Shown one piece after another: positions 1 to 8,762 of a DNA stretch of 64,000 nucleotides. The notes below the pieces were generated by a model. The model saw only the letters and a list, made by a program, of their open reading frames with translations, was not told the DNA's origin and did no database searches. The translations under genes and the position numbers were made by a program. The stretch's first letter is position 1, and every line of letters starts with the position of its first letter. Source of the DNA: an uncultured Bacteroidia bacterium (GTDB taxonomy: Bacteria; Bacteroidota; Bacteroidia; Bacteroidales; Prolixibacteraceae). Location of the stretch: the NCBI GenBank assembly GCA_903897145.1, contig CAIUAN010000040.1:1-64000 (forward strand). Reading direction: 5' to 3'.

Positions 1-197
1 AATTCCCGGATGGCATCTCTGGCCCTTTCAGGAGTCAGGAAAGGTTCATTAATTGTGCCCGGATTAGTGTTGTTTCCTGTTGTAGAAATATAAAATTCGT
101 GCGATTTCCGCTCAACTCCTTGGGCATTGAAAGTCACAGCAAATAAAATACAGCTCGCAACAAGTACAGTTTTTAAAAGGGATAATACTGTTTGCAT
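1..197 (-). CDS. Secreted right-handed beta-helix-type protein, N-terminal part (runs off window)
   Basis: I read this by translating the minus strand from the ATG at 195-197. The first 65 codons give a signal peptide (MQTVLSLLKTVLVAS..., ending near FNAQ) followed by FYISTTGNNTNPGTINEPF and then TPERARDAIRE. This 'FYxSxxGNDxNPGTxxxPF..xLxxARDAIR' start is the usual opening of secreted right-handed parallel beta-helix proteins of the pectate-lyase/GH110-like type. The catalytic part lies outside the window, so the substrate cannot be named. A polysaccharide target would fit the many carbohydrate enzymes nearby, but this is inference. Confidence 0.7.
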   Translation of the reverse strand, partial: MQTVLSLLKTVLVASCILFAVTFNAQGVERKSHEFYISTTGNNTNPGTINEPFLTPERARDAIRE

Positions 198-226
198 ATT
201 TTTTAGGATAATCAATCAAGCGAATA

Positions 227-263
227 AAACCCACTGCAATACACCTCGCATTACAGTGGGTTT
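227..263 (-). terminator. Terminator-like hairpin between SRPBCC gene and beta-helix gene
   Basis: Arms 227-240 and 250-263 (AAACCCACTGCAAT / ATTACAGTGGGTTT) pair with one mismatch around a 9-base loop. It lies 18 bases past the stop of the SRPBCC gene. There is no clear U-tract, so termination strength is uncertain. Confidence 0.5.
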
Positions 264-281
264 CTCAAAGAATAAGAATAA

Positions 282-689
282 TTATTTCTCTACGTATTTC
301 TTGAAATTATCCAAAATCATTTGCCAACCTGCTTGTTGCAGCTCAACTGGATTTTCTTGCTCTGGTTCAAAATATTCAGTTACTAGAATACCATGATCCG
401 CAATGTCAAAAGTTACACGCATTTGACGATTGTCACCTAGCAATATTTCAATTTGCTTTTCAAATTCTACTTTTTTGTATGTGCCCCAAAAATCAAAGCT
501 CATTGCATTGTCTTTCGATGCCATCGTGTAGTGAAACTCACCACCAACAACTAAATTATTGGTCGCGGTAGGACAATGCCAATCCGATACAGCGAAATTC
601 TAGTTTATAATATGAACTTCTTTAGTCCAACAATTCCAAACTTTACTTATTGGCGCATAGATTATTGATTCTACTTTAATAAAATTCAT
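282..689 (-). pseudogene. SRPBCC (AHSA1/START-like) domain protein with an in-frame TAG
   Basis: The continuous reading frame from ATG 687-689 to the TAA at 282-284 is 135 codons, the normal size of an AHSA1-type SRPBCC protein. It opens MNFIKVESIIYAPISKVWNC and ends GWQMILDNFKKYVEK, the typical C-terminal helix of the family. Codon 30 (bases 600-602 on the minus strand) is TAG where relatives usually carry Trp, between HIIN and NFAVSDWHCPTA; one base change (TGG to TAG) explains it. An open frame of 80 codons restarts at ATG 522-524 but lacks the N-terminal strand and helices of the fold, so the product would probably not fold. Either the gene is dead or the base is a sequencing error. Confidence 0.75.
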
Positions 690-739
690 TTTAGTAAAAT
701 TGTATCACCTACAAAAACTAAAGTTATTGAGTCACAGAA

Positions 740-2068
740 TTACACCATCCACGGACTTGCGTATTCGCGGGTGAGCCATTTCGGATCGCCGGTACCTCCG
801 GTGAATTCGTATTTGGCAGGATCCCAAGTGAAACGCGCGTGATGGTAATAGCTCTGATTCATCAAGTGACAGCAGATGGCGCTATGAGCACCCACTAGCT
901 CGCTGGTAATTGGCTTCTTACGACTCTTCAGGCACTCCATGAAATCGTTGATGTGATTTTTGCTTCTGTAAAGTTGAGTTTTTGAATTTTGCAGGTAAGC
1001 CTTTTCTGCTCTCGCTACTTTGTCGGCACATTTGGCTTTACCCTCTTTGCGTTCGGCTTCTGTAAATTCGGTAATGTTTTTACCTTCGACGATTAGTTCA
1101 AATCTACCTCTGTTAACCATTACTTCCCCTTTTGAACCAAAGAAATGAACGCCAAAGCCATCATTTTTGTGTTCCAGTGTGATGCCGTTTGCGTAGACAA
1201 ATTTGCATCCGGAAGTAGCCTTTTCATCTGCAGGAGGGATCACTTCTACTGGACCGCTATTATCCATTCCAAGTCCCCACTGAGCGATGTCTAGATGATG
1301 TGCTCCCCAGTCGCCGACCATGCCAGAGCCATACTCCTTGTAAAGTCTCCAATTTGGGAAATGGTCATGCACGCCACGTGGACTCAAAACTGAATTGTAT
1401 GGACGACGTGGAGCAGGTCCACACCACATCTCCCAATTTAATCCTGGCTCCGCTTGTTCTTCAGGAAGTTCACATGGAATTCCTGGTCCTCCAAAGCTGC
1501 ATTCGACATGACTAATTTGTCCAATCACGCCATTTTGTACTAGTTCGCAGGCGACACGGAATTCGTTCATCGAACGCTGCATCGAACCTGTTTGTAGGAC
1601 CCTTTTATTCTCTTCCACAGCCTTCATCACTTCGACAGCTTCGTGGATATTATGTGTTAGAGGTTTCTCACAATAGACATCTTTCCCTGCCCGAAGTGCG
1701 GCAAGCATTGGAATGGCGTGCCAATGATCCGGAGTCGCGATAACCACAGCATCAATATCTTTGCGGTTGATGATCTCACGGAAATCTTCGTAAGCCTTAC
1801 ACTCATCATTTTTGTAAAAATCGTTTGCTATTTTTTGATAATGTTCTCTGCGTGTTTTATCCACATCGCAAACGGCAACAACCCTGTTGTCAGGACGTGC
1901 CATGAAATTGCGCATTAGTCCGCGCATTTGTGTTCCCATCCCAATGAGACCCAAGGTAACGACATTATTTTTTTTTGTACTAGGCCATCCGCAGGAGTGG
2001 AGGATAAGTGGGGCGACCACGGCAGTCGCCGAAAGATTTCTAAGGAATTTTCTGCGTGAATTTTGCAT
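740..2068 (-). CDS. Gfo/Idh/MocA family oxidoreductase, Tat-exported
   Basis: This is a 442-residue NAD(P)-dependent oxidoreductase-like protein. The N-terminus has a twin-arginine motif (SRRKFLR, residues 4-10), a hydrophobic stretch and a lipobox-like LHSC at 23-26, so it is probably exported folded through Tat and perhaps lipid-anchored. The Rossmann dinucleotide loop is GLIGMGTQMRG (about residue 40). The family signature around the catalytic lysine, YCEKPLTHN, follows DAVVIATPDHWH. The C-terminal half is the mixed alpha/beta substrate domain (GDWGAHHLDIAQWGLG). Exported Gfo/Idh/MocA proteins are common in Bacteroidota sugar-catabolic regions and often carry tightly bound NAD. The substrate is unknown. 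It stands alone on this strand. Confidence 0.88.
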   Translation of the reverse strand: MQNSRRKFLRNLSATAVVAPLILHSCGWPSTKKNNVVTLGLIGMGTQMRGLMRNFMARPDNRVVAVCDVDKTRREHYQKIANDFYKNDECKAYEDFREIINRKDIDAVVIATPDHWHAIPMLAALRAGKDVYCEKPLTHNIHEAVEVMKAVEENKRVLQTGSMQRSMNEFRVACELVQNGVIGQISHVECSFGGPGIPCELPEEQAEPGLNWEMWCGPAPRRPYNSVLSPRGVHDHFPNWRLYKEYGSGMVGDWGAHHLDIAQWGLGMDNSGPVEVIPPADEKATSGCKFVYANGITLEHKNDGFGVHFFGSKGEVMVNRGRFELIVEGKNITEFTEAERKEGKAKCADKVARAEKAYLQNSKTQLYRSKNHINDFMECLKSRKKPITSELVGAHSAICCHLMNQSYYHHARFTWDPAKYEFTGGTGDPKWLTREYASPWMV

Positions 2069-2272
2069 GTTGAAGTTAGTTAATTGGTTAAACAGATCCT
2101 TCGAATAGATGGAAACCGATCAAATTAATCAGCTTTATCGGCTATTCTAAGGCACCTACAAACTTATTAAAAAAATGGATAATTGATACTTCAGTTTTGT
2201 TAACAAGGCTTAAATCTGATCTTGTGTCTGTTCGCAACTTCAATTATCTGAGAATCTTATTTTAACTTAATG

Positions 2273-2344
2273 TTATACCACGAAGTTGCTAGGTCTTGGG
2301 GTTAAATTGACTATTGCTTTATTTGTTAATTTATACTTTGCCAT
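2273..2344 (-). pseudogene. Truncated ParE toxin remnant
   Basis: The frame begins with ATG 2342-2344, immediately after the ParD stop codon (TGA then ATG). It encodes MAKYKLTNKAIVNLT, which matches the start of ParE/RelE-type toxins (MAKYKLTNKAxxDL), followed by eight unrelated residues and a TAA at 2273-2275. A full ParE is about 95-100 residues, so more than three quarters is missing. The next 150 bases are stop-rich in all minus-strand frames, with only vague similarity to a ParE C-terminus. I infer a deletion plus decay. Confidence 0.6.
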
Positions 2345-2587
2345 TCACCCTTTTTTAGCTTTTAATTCTTGAAGGTGTGATTCAGAAGTAAAATTGTTCG
2401 CTGTTCCGCTCTCAATCCCTTCTTTAATGGCTACTCTTAACGCTATTATTCTATTCTCTTCTTCTTCTAAAAGTCTTAGTCCTGCACGGACAACCTCACT
2501 TGCATTTTTAAATCTTCCTGTTGATTTTCTATTTTGAATAAAATTATCAAAATGGTCTCCTTTTGATATTGAGGTGTTTCTGCTCAT
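2345..2587 (-). CDS. parD: ParD-family type II antitoxin
   Basis: This 80-residue protein has the full ParD layout: an N-terminal ribbon-helix-helix (MSRNTSISKGDHFDNFI, then a helix ending ASEVVRAGLRLLEEEE) and an acidic, flexible toxin-binding tail (ALRVAIKEGIESGTANNF). ParD normally binds DNA as a dimer, represses its own operon and wraps ParE with its C-terminus. The matching toxin gene follows directly but is reduced to a stump, so this is an orphan antitoxin here. It could serve as an anti-addiction factor against a ParE elsewhere, or simply be a relic. Confidence 0.85.
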   Translation of the reverse strand: MSRNTSISKGDHFDNFIQNRKSTGRFKNASEVVRAGLRLLEEEENRIIALRVAIKEGIESGTANNFTSESHLQELKAKKG

Positions 2588-2751
2588 GATAAATTAAGTT
2601 TTAGACAAAGTTGCCAAATATTGGTACAAATATCAAACAGTATTGAGCTTTTAAAATTCTCATAACATGATAATATTTCATTGGATGTTTTTTTGTGCTA
2701 GGACCAGTTCACTTTTAGTTTAAACGATACATTTGACCAGCAGAAATTAAG

Positions 2752-2759
2752 TATTTTTG
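2752..2759 (+). promoter_or_regulatory. -7 element (TATTTTTG) of the secreted hydrolase gene
   Basis: This is a perfect match to the Bacteroidota -7 consensus TAnnTTTG. It lies 38 bases before the ATG at 2798 and only 5 bases before the upstream ATG at 2765, which favours 2798 as the true start. A TTG at 2733-2735 is present, but its spacing (16) is shorter than the usual 18-21. Confidence 0.45.
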
Positions 2760-2797
2760 ACTTTATGCTATTTTTATGGCTTATAATCAAACTCTTT

Positions 2798-4030
2798 ATG
2801 AAAAAAGTTGCGTCTCTAATTCTGCTCTCATTATTCTTTGTTTGTCAGGTCGGATTGGCTCAGAAAACAATCCAGAAAGTGGCGGGCTCCGATTTGACAC
2901 CAATCAAATTAAGCACTCAAGAGATAGCCGGCCGAACTGTTCTCCGTTTTGAGCATGAGTGTTCTGTTCAATTGGGCTATAAGGTCCCCCAGAAACGGTT
3001 TTTTGATGTTGTCACACCAAAAGACAGCAGTTCAAAACATCCCTTGTTGATTTGCTTGCACAGCGCAGGTGAGAAAAATAATACCGAATGGCGCACGAAT
3101 GTTCCTCGAATTGCAGCTGCAGGAGATGACTTCGTTGGACTGATTCCGAACTGTAATTTCGATGCCGAATGGTGGTGGGGTCATGAAGAGATCATGAAGT
3201 ATAAGAAGAAATACGAAGATTCAATAACCTCAACGGAGGCGCGAATCCTTGCTGAGATCGAATGGGTGGTCCAAAAATACAATGTCGATCGGAACAGGAT
3301 TTATATGCACGGCATTTCAATGGGCGGCAGTGGCACCCTCGGAATCGGAATGTCGCATGGTGATATTTTTGCGGCACTCTTTGCAGGGGTCCCGGCAGGT
3401 GCTGATCATATGTTATTTCGACAAAAAATCGCTACAGATAAAAATCCTCCTCCGGCCCTGATATTTTTCTCGCAGACAGATGATTGGTCGGCTGAAATCC
3501 CTTTGCTAATTAAAGCTGCAAAAGAAAACCGTTACGCTTTAGTGTGCGCATGGGGTCCATGGGGGCATCAGAATCATTATGAGATGACCAACCCCGCAGC
3601 GTTTGAATTTCCATGGCTTTCGATTCGTCGAAATGAAGCTTATCCAGTTTTTACAAATACTTCCAGCGATCAGAAATTCCCTGGATACAAATCGAAAGAG
3701 CCCGATCAGAACGGACAGATAAATGCATTTTTTCGTTGGACAAATATCAAAGACCAGTCAAACGCTTTCGCGATGCAGATTAAATTAGTCTCACAAGAGG
3801 AGCTAAAAAATAAGGTTGAATTGCCAACAGAGATTGTAACAGATGTTACACTCCGCAGAATTCAGCAATTTAAAATTGAACGGGATAAAGACTATCGTTG
3901 GATAGTCTCAGTGGCTGGTATTCGGAGAGCTGGAGGCCGAGTGAAAGCAGATAAGGATGGGCTGATTACCATCCCAGGAATTAAAGTGACCGCTCAGCCG
4001 CTTCGGATTACTCTTTTTAGCAAGGAATGA
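2798..4030 (+). CDS. Secreted alpha/beta hydrolase (esterase/prolyl-oligopeptidase-like)
   Basis: The protein begins with a clear signal peptide (MKKVASLILLSLFFVCQVGL then AQ). An in-frame ATG 33 bases upstream only adds a hydrophobic lead and is less likely. The core is an alpha/beta hydrolase: PLLICLHSAGEKNN forms the oxyanion region, YMHGISMGGSG is the nucleophile elbow (GxSxGG) with the catalytic Ser, and WGHQNHYEMTNP carries the likely catalytic His. About 100 C-terminal residues (from FRWTNIKDQSNAF) form an extra beta-rich domain. Such proteins act as secreted carbohydrate or aromatic-acid esterases or as peptidases; this sequence does not decide which. It is monocistronic, facing away from parD. 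Confidence 0.8.
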   Translation: MKKVASLILLSLFFVCQVGLAQKTIQKVAGSDLTPIKLSTQEIAGRTVLRFEHECSVQLGYKVPQKRFFDVVTPKDSSSKHPLLICLHSAGEKNNTEWRTNVPRIAAAGDDFVGLIPNCNFDAEWWWGHEEIMKYKKKYEDSITSTEARILAEIEWVVQKYNVDRNRIYMHGISMGGSGTLGIGMSHGDIFAALFAGVPAGADHMLFRQKIATDKNPPPALIFFSQTDDWSAEIPLLIKAAKENRYALVCAWGPWGHQNHYEMTNPAAFEFPWLSIRRNEAYPVFTNTSSDQKFPGYKSKEPDQNGQINAFFRWTNIKDQSNAFAMQIKLVSQEELKNKVELPTEIVTDVTLRRIQQFKIERDKDYRWIVSVAGIRRAGGRVKADKDGLITIPGIKVTAQPLRITLFSKE

Positions 4031-4161
4031 TTTAAATGGTATTGTAGCGAACCATTGAAATGGATTATGCGAGTTTAATAGGGCTTATAGATAAAATTCC
4101 TCAACGCTTTCCCATTGAAAAATTACCTAATACCTATTACCTTAATTTAATAGGATTCACT

Positions 4162-5439
4162 TTATTTAATCGAATACTTCGCCTTATATTTCTCAAATAA
4201 TTGCGATTGCTTATTGTCAAGGTTGATCTCGCGACCTTGAATAAAGGCTTTGGTGACCTTGCTAGTTTTCATGTCGAGTAGATCTCCTTCACTGATTACA
4301 ATATTTGCGTCTTTCCCCGCCACCAGGGTACCTGTAAGCTGATCGATTCCTAAGATCTTTGCTGCATTAAGGGTTAGCGCAGATAGAGCCTCTTCTTTTG
4401 TTAATCCGTAGGCCGCCATCGTCCCTGCCTGGAAGGGGAGGTCGCGCTGACGCCAATAACCAAAACCCTGATCCAAACAGATCGTAAATAGTACCCCAGC
4501 TTTCTGAAGCGCAGCTCCTGTCTTATACGGCTGGTCTATATCATCGTCTTCTGCAGAGGGCAGGCTATGCGGTTGCGCCAAGATCACCGCTACCTTATTC
4601 TCCTTAAGAACCTCGGGGATCAAATAACTATCAGAGCCACCTACAACGACTAATTTAAATCCAAATTCGCGTGCGAAATCAATCGCTACCATCATCTCAC
4701 GGACTAGATCGCAATGAACGAAAAGCGATTGGCTTGAATTAAACAACCCTTTAACGGATTCGAACTTTAAATTTGTTTTGGTATGCGTAGACTCCATATT
4801 ATAAGCTTTCGCCTCTCTGAAAAAATTCCGAATCTCCTCAATAGTCTCGAGTCCCGACTTGACCTGGTCGGTTCCTCCTGGTCGGTTAAGTAGAACTGGG
4901 AGATTTAAATGTATTCCATTATCCATCTTATACGCCGCATCTTCCCAGTTCCAAGCATCGAGCTGCACAACTGATGAGGTGCCGCTCAGATAGCCACCCG
5001 ACGGAACAATATGTGCCAACAAAATTCCATTGCTGCGCACGGTATTGATAACTTTGCTGTCTGTATTGTACGCCACTAACGAATGAATATTTGGATTCAT
5101 CGTGCCAAGCTCGGCAAAATCGGCTGTAGCGCGAACGGCACTAACTTCAATCAGTCCAAGGTTCGTGCTGGCCGCAATAAGTCCAGGATAAAGTTGCTTG
5201 CCCTGCGCATTAATGACCTGGGCATTTGCTGGAGCATCATACGCCCCACTCCCTACCGATACGATTTTCCCCTTATCAAAAAAGAGATATCCATCTTCAA
5301 TAATCAGACCATTGCCCAAATGCATGGTTCCATTTTTAATCAATACCGGAGTGCTCTGCGCGGCCGTTGGGTGCATCGTCTCCTGTGCCTTCGCTACGAA
5401 AGAGATCACTATTAAAAGGATAAAGAATATTTTTCGCAT
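4162..5439 (-). CDS. Amidohydrolase-like secreted protein lacking the HxH metal motif
   Basis: This is a 425-residue protein with a signal peptide (ends FVAKAQE) and the composite fold of imidazolonepropionase-type amidohydrolases: an N-terminal beta-sandwich strand set (VLIKNGTMHLGNGLIIEDG), a TIM barrel and a C-terminal sandwich return (GTLVAGKDANIVI). Where active members read PGLIDAHTHLG, this protein has YPGLIAASTNLG, so both metal-binding His are replaced (Ser91 and Asn93). The usual late Asp region reads TICLDQGFG. I infer that it is catalytically impaired or uses other ligands. It is the second gene of a two-gene operon, 76 bases behind the 1008-residue amidohydrolase, and may form a complex with it. 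Confidence 0.82.
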   Translation of the reverse strand: MRKIFFILLIVISFVAKAQETMHPTAAQSTPVLIKNGTMHLGNGLIIEDGYLFFDKGKIVSVGSGAYDAPANAQVINAQGKQLYPGLIAASTNLGLIEVSAVRATADFAELGTMNPNIHSLVAYNTDSKVINTVRSNGILLAHIVPSGGYLSGTSSVVQLDAWNWEDAAYKMDNGIHLNLPVLLNRPGGTDQVKSGLETIEEIRNFFREAKAYNMESTHTKTNLKFESVKGLFNSSQSLFVHCDLVREMMVAIDFAREFGFKLVVVGGSDSYLIPEVLKENKVAVILAQPHSLPSAEDDDIDQPYKTGAALQKAGVLFTICLDQGFGYWRQRDLPFQAGTMAAYGLTKEEALSALTLNAAKILGIDQLTGTLVAGKDANIVISEGDLLDMKTSKVTKAFIQGREINLDNKQSQLFEKYKAKYSIK

Positions 5440-5515
5440 AACTTAGTTTTCAAAAAGGAATAAACTGAATTGTGATGAACTTATTAATTTAAATCCGTTG
5501 ACGGTATTTGAGCGA

Positions 5516-8500
5516 CTACTCTTGTGTAGACGATCTTGAAGATTCTCTGTTTTCAAGTCTGTCGAGTAAGCTAGTCCCATCGTGACAACCCTCCTCGCAG
5601 TAATTTCTCACGGCAAAGGATGGTGCTGCCGGAACAGTTTTTTCTCCATCTTTTTTTGCACTGATCATTTTCTGAAGCAGACGGGTGCGCTCAGTAAGAA
5701 TTTGCTCTCGTAATTTCTTGTCTCTCTGGCGATCGAAATAGATGACTCCATCGACCATGGTTAGCTCAGATTTTGCATAAATACTCAATGGATGATCACT
5801 CCAAAGGACTAAATCCGCGTCTTTCCCAACTTTAATACTTCCAGTACGATCGGCAACATGTAACATCTTAGCCGGATTCAACGTGACCATTTTTAACGCC
5901 TCTTGTTCATCCATATTGGCATACTTTACACTCTTGGCTGCTTCCTGGTTCAGTCTTCTAGCCATCTCCGCGTCATCACTGTTCAGCGCTACATTAACGC
6001 CATTTTTCTGCATTAAGAAAGCATTTTGAGGTATCGCATCCACCACTTCCATCTTATAATTCCACCAATCGCTAAAGGTTGAAGCGTTTGATCCATGAGC
6101 ATTCATTTTATCGGCAACTTTATATCCCTCCAAAATATGGGTGAAGGTGTTGACCGTAAAATTAAACCGATCGGCAATTTTAATCAGAGAGTTAATCTCA
6201 CTCTGAACATAGGAATGACAGGTGATAAATCGTTTTTTATTTAGGATCTCCGATAGCGCTTCTAACTCTAGATCTTTTCGTTTTGTGGGTCCCAGCTTTT
6301 GGTATTCACGAGCACGAGTGAACGCATCGGTAAGCACCTCTTCAACACCCATTCGGGTATCTGGAAAGCGAGCACTGCTCGGATAATAGGAACGTTTTAC
6401 ATTCTCTCCTAAGGCAAATTTTATAAACGGATCCCAGTTGCTGAATTTCATTTGCTCGGCATTAACCCCCCATCGTAATTTGAGGAGTTGCGTCTGACCG
6501 CCAATGGTGTTGCAGCTTCCATGCAGAATATGACTTCCCGTGACGCCACCGCTAAGCTGACGATAGATGTTTACGTCATCGGGATTAATGACGTCCGTAA
6601 TTCTTGATTCTGCTGTTACGCTTTGCGAACACTCGTTAACCTCACCACTGACTGCGATATGTGAGTGTTCGTCAATAATTCCGGCAGACAAATGTTTGCC
6701 TGTCCCATCAATAATCCGGGCTTTACCTTCCGAAAGGTTTTTCCCAATCGCCGCAATCTTACCATTTTTGATTAGGACATCTGTACCTTCTAGTTTTCCT
6801 CCCTTTTCATTGGTCCAAACTGTTGCATTTTTTATTAAAATAGTCTCTTGTGAAGGGATTTCCTGGCTGCCATATCCGCCAAATGGAAAGGTAACTACCC
6901 CCTCGATTTTAAATGGAGAATCTGCTTTTTTTGTTTTTGCTGTGTCAGCATCCAGCGATAGTTCTGAGCTTTTTGTGGCCACCCAATTCGCTGATTTCCC
7001 CGTTGAGAATAGTGCTGTTCCATTCCATCTCTCCTCGCTCATTACTCCGCTAAGCTTAACCTTAAACAGAGAATCTTTTTTGGCAGAAAGGGATAATCTG
7101 ACTAGCCGGTCGTTCATCTCAAGCTCACTCTTCAAGGTGTCTTTCCCAATCAACAGTATCTTGGGTTTTGCTGCATCGCCTTTCAACTCCATTCGGTAGG
7201 TCTCGTTGTTCAGTGTCAATGTATAAATCCCATTTCGGTCTTTCCAACCTTCATCTTTTACAATATATCTATTTCCTTGAACCCAGTTTTGAAAGATCAC
7301 GGTTTTCTCGGCAAAAACAGGAGCTGAGGTGATTAGGAAATTTGCAATTTTACCCTTCTCAAGACTTCCTACTTGATCATACATTTTTAGCAAGTTGGCT
7401 GGAGTTTTAGTCAGCGCATCTAGAGCTGCCTGCTCGCTTAGACCGGCTTTTATCGCTTTACGCAGATTAGGGATAAAGGAGCTCAGCTCTTTTAATCCCG
7501 TTGAGGTAAGGGCGAACGGTATCGTTGCTTTTTCGAATGCTGCTGGATTTAGTGGGGCCATCTCCCAATGTTTTAGGTCGGCAAGTGAGACAAAGCGCGA
7601 GTCGATAGGATCGTCCACATCCATGGCAAGCGGGAAGTTAAGTGGAAGTATAAAAGGTGCATTGGTCGCTTTTATCTCGGCGATACGTTGATACTCGTTT
7701 CCACCCCCTTTAACGATAAATTGAACTCCAAATTCATCTCCAACTTTATCGGCTCTCAGATCGTTCCACTTGTCATTTCCTTCGAAAATCTGAGGTAATG
7801 CGCGATTGTCGAGAAAGGCTTGCAAGGATAGGTTGATCCCTTCCTCTGCTGGTTTTGTTGTATACCATTGCGCATCGAGGAAGTTTTGACGTAAAAGAGC
7901 AATCGCACCCATCAAAGAGGTTGGATAATCTTGTGTGCTGGAACCCTTGTCGAAGGAGAAGTTTGCTGAAGCTTTTTCTTTGAGCATCACCTTATTCTCT
8001 TTTTCAAGGCCAAGCGTTACAAACGTACCTGTGCCTCGTGATATCCCATCCATCTGATGGCTAAGCACCGCACCAATTCCAATAGCCCGTAAATCTTTTG
8101 CTTTTGATGGGTTGACTTTAAATAAATCGGAACTTACATTCTCAGATCTAATGGCCTGATTCCAACCAAATGCTCCTTTAGTGGATGAAGTCATCTGTCT
8201 CCCTCTTTCGCCTGAACTTCCTTCTCCCTTGCTTGGCGATACCCCATAATCCGAGTAGATATCAATAAATGAAGGATAGATATACTTCCCTTTACAGTCA
8301 ATAACCACGGCATCTTTTGGAATAGGCAGTGCTGATCCAATATTTTCAATCTTGCCATGCCGAATAATCATCGAAGCATCTTGCAAGGTGGTCTGAGAAT
8401 CCTTGATGATTGTTGCATGGATAAATGCGGTGCATCCTTCGCGGGGATTTGCGACGTCATTAAGCGGGAAAGTCTCTTGCCCAGCTAATTGAAATGATAT

Positions 8501-8542
8501 TGCAAGAATTGCACTAGCAAGGATAATGGTTAATCTGTTCAT
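5516..8542 (-). CDS. Large secreted double amidohydrolase (inactive N half, active C half)
   Basis: The protein has 1008 residues: signal peptide (ends SFQLAGQE), a first amidohydrolase module (about 30-440), a beta-rich linker (about 450-600) and a second amidohydrolase module (about 610-960). The first module has PSFIDIYSDYG where an HxH motif should be, so Tyr96 and Asp98 replace the metal His. The second module keeps IIDEHSHI (His626, His628), FITCHSY, TFTHILEG and ALNSDDAEM, the expected metal and acid/base residues. It ends GKDADLVLWSDHP, typical of the family, then a Cys-containing tail (CEEGCHDG). It heads the operon with the 425-residue relative. The substrate is unknown; hydrolysis of a cyclic amide or peptide in the periplasm is plausible. 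Confidence 0.85.
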   Translation of the reverse strand: MNRLTIILASAILAISFQLAGQETFPLNDVANPREGCTAFIHATIIKDSQTTLQDASMIIRHGKIENIGSALPIPKDAVVIDCKGKYIYPSFIDIYSDYGVSPSKGEGSSGERGRQMTSSTKGAFGWNQAIRSENVSSDLFKVNPSKAKDLRAIGIGAVLSHQMDGISRGTGTFVTLGLEKENKVMLKEKASANFSFDKGSSTQDYPTSLMGAIALLRQNFLDAQWYTTKPAEEGINLSLQAFLDNRALPQIFEGNDKWNDLRADKVGDEFGVQFIVKGGGNEYQRIAEIKATNAPFILPLNFPLAMDVDDPIDSRFVSLADLKHWEMAPLNPAAFEKATIPFALTSTGLKELSSFIPNLRKAIKAGLSEQAALDALTKTPANLLKMYDQVGSLEKGKIANFLITSAPVFAEKTVIFQNWVQGNRYIVKDEGWKDRNGIYTLTLNNETYRMELKGDAAKPKILLIGKDTLKSELEMNDRLVRLSLSAKKDSLFKVKLSGVMSEERWNGTALFSTGKSANWVATKSSELSLDADTAKTKKADSPFKIEGVVTFPFGGYGSQEIPSQETILIKNATVWTNEKGGKLEGTDVLIKNGKIAAIGKNLSEGKARIIDGTGKHLSAGIIDEHSHIAVSGEVNECSQSVTAESRITDVINPDDVNIYRQLSGGVTGSHILHGSCNTIGGQTQLLKLRWGVNAEQMKFSNWDPFIKFALGENVKRSYYPSSARFPDTRMGVEEVLTDAFTRAREYQKLGPTKRKDLELEALSEILNKKRFITCHSYVQSEINSLIKIADRFNFTVNTFTHILEGYKVADKMNAHGSNASTFSDWWNYKMEVVDAIPQNAFLMQKNGVNVALNSDDAEMARRLNQEAAKSVKYANMDEQEALKMVTLNPAKMLHVADRTGSIKVGKDADLVLWSDHPLSIYAKSELTMVDGVIYFDRQRDKKLREQILTERTRLLQKMISAKKDGEKTVPAAPSFAVRNYCEEGCHDGTSLLDRLENRESSRSSTQE

Positions 8543-8762
8543 TGACGCGGAATTTAAACGATGGATTCTAGAATGCTAAAATAATAATTCATTTGATCAC
8601 TCTGCAAAACTTTTTTCTGCTAGATGTGGCTTCGTTAATTTTAAAAGAACAAGTTTTGTTGATTGGTTAGGACAACTGTTTTTTGTCTTGAAGTCAATTA
8701 ATGTAAATTTATTAATATTGGGTAAAATTAAAACCAATCTTAAACTTGTTTTTAAATCGCAG

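Noticed and set aside
127-396. 89-codon plus-strand open frame at the left edge
   Set aside because: It overlaps the signal peptide of the beta-helix gene, the hairpin and the SRPBCC 3' end on the other strand, and has no recognisable domain.
6567-7199. 210-codon plus-strand open frame opposite the double amidohydrolase
   Set aside because: It is antisense to a well-supported gene and rich in Ser/Phe/Pro in the way of a mirrored frame.
8688-8762. N-terminal extension of the desaturase fusion from a TTG
   Set aside because: ATG codons at 8763 and 8772 are better starts, and the extra residues show no similarity to the family.
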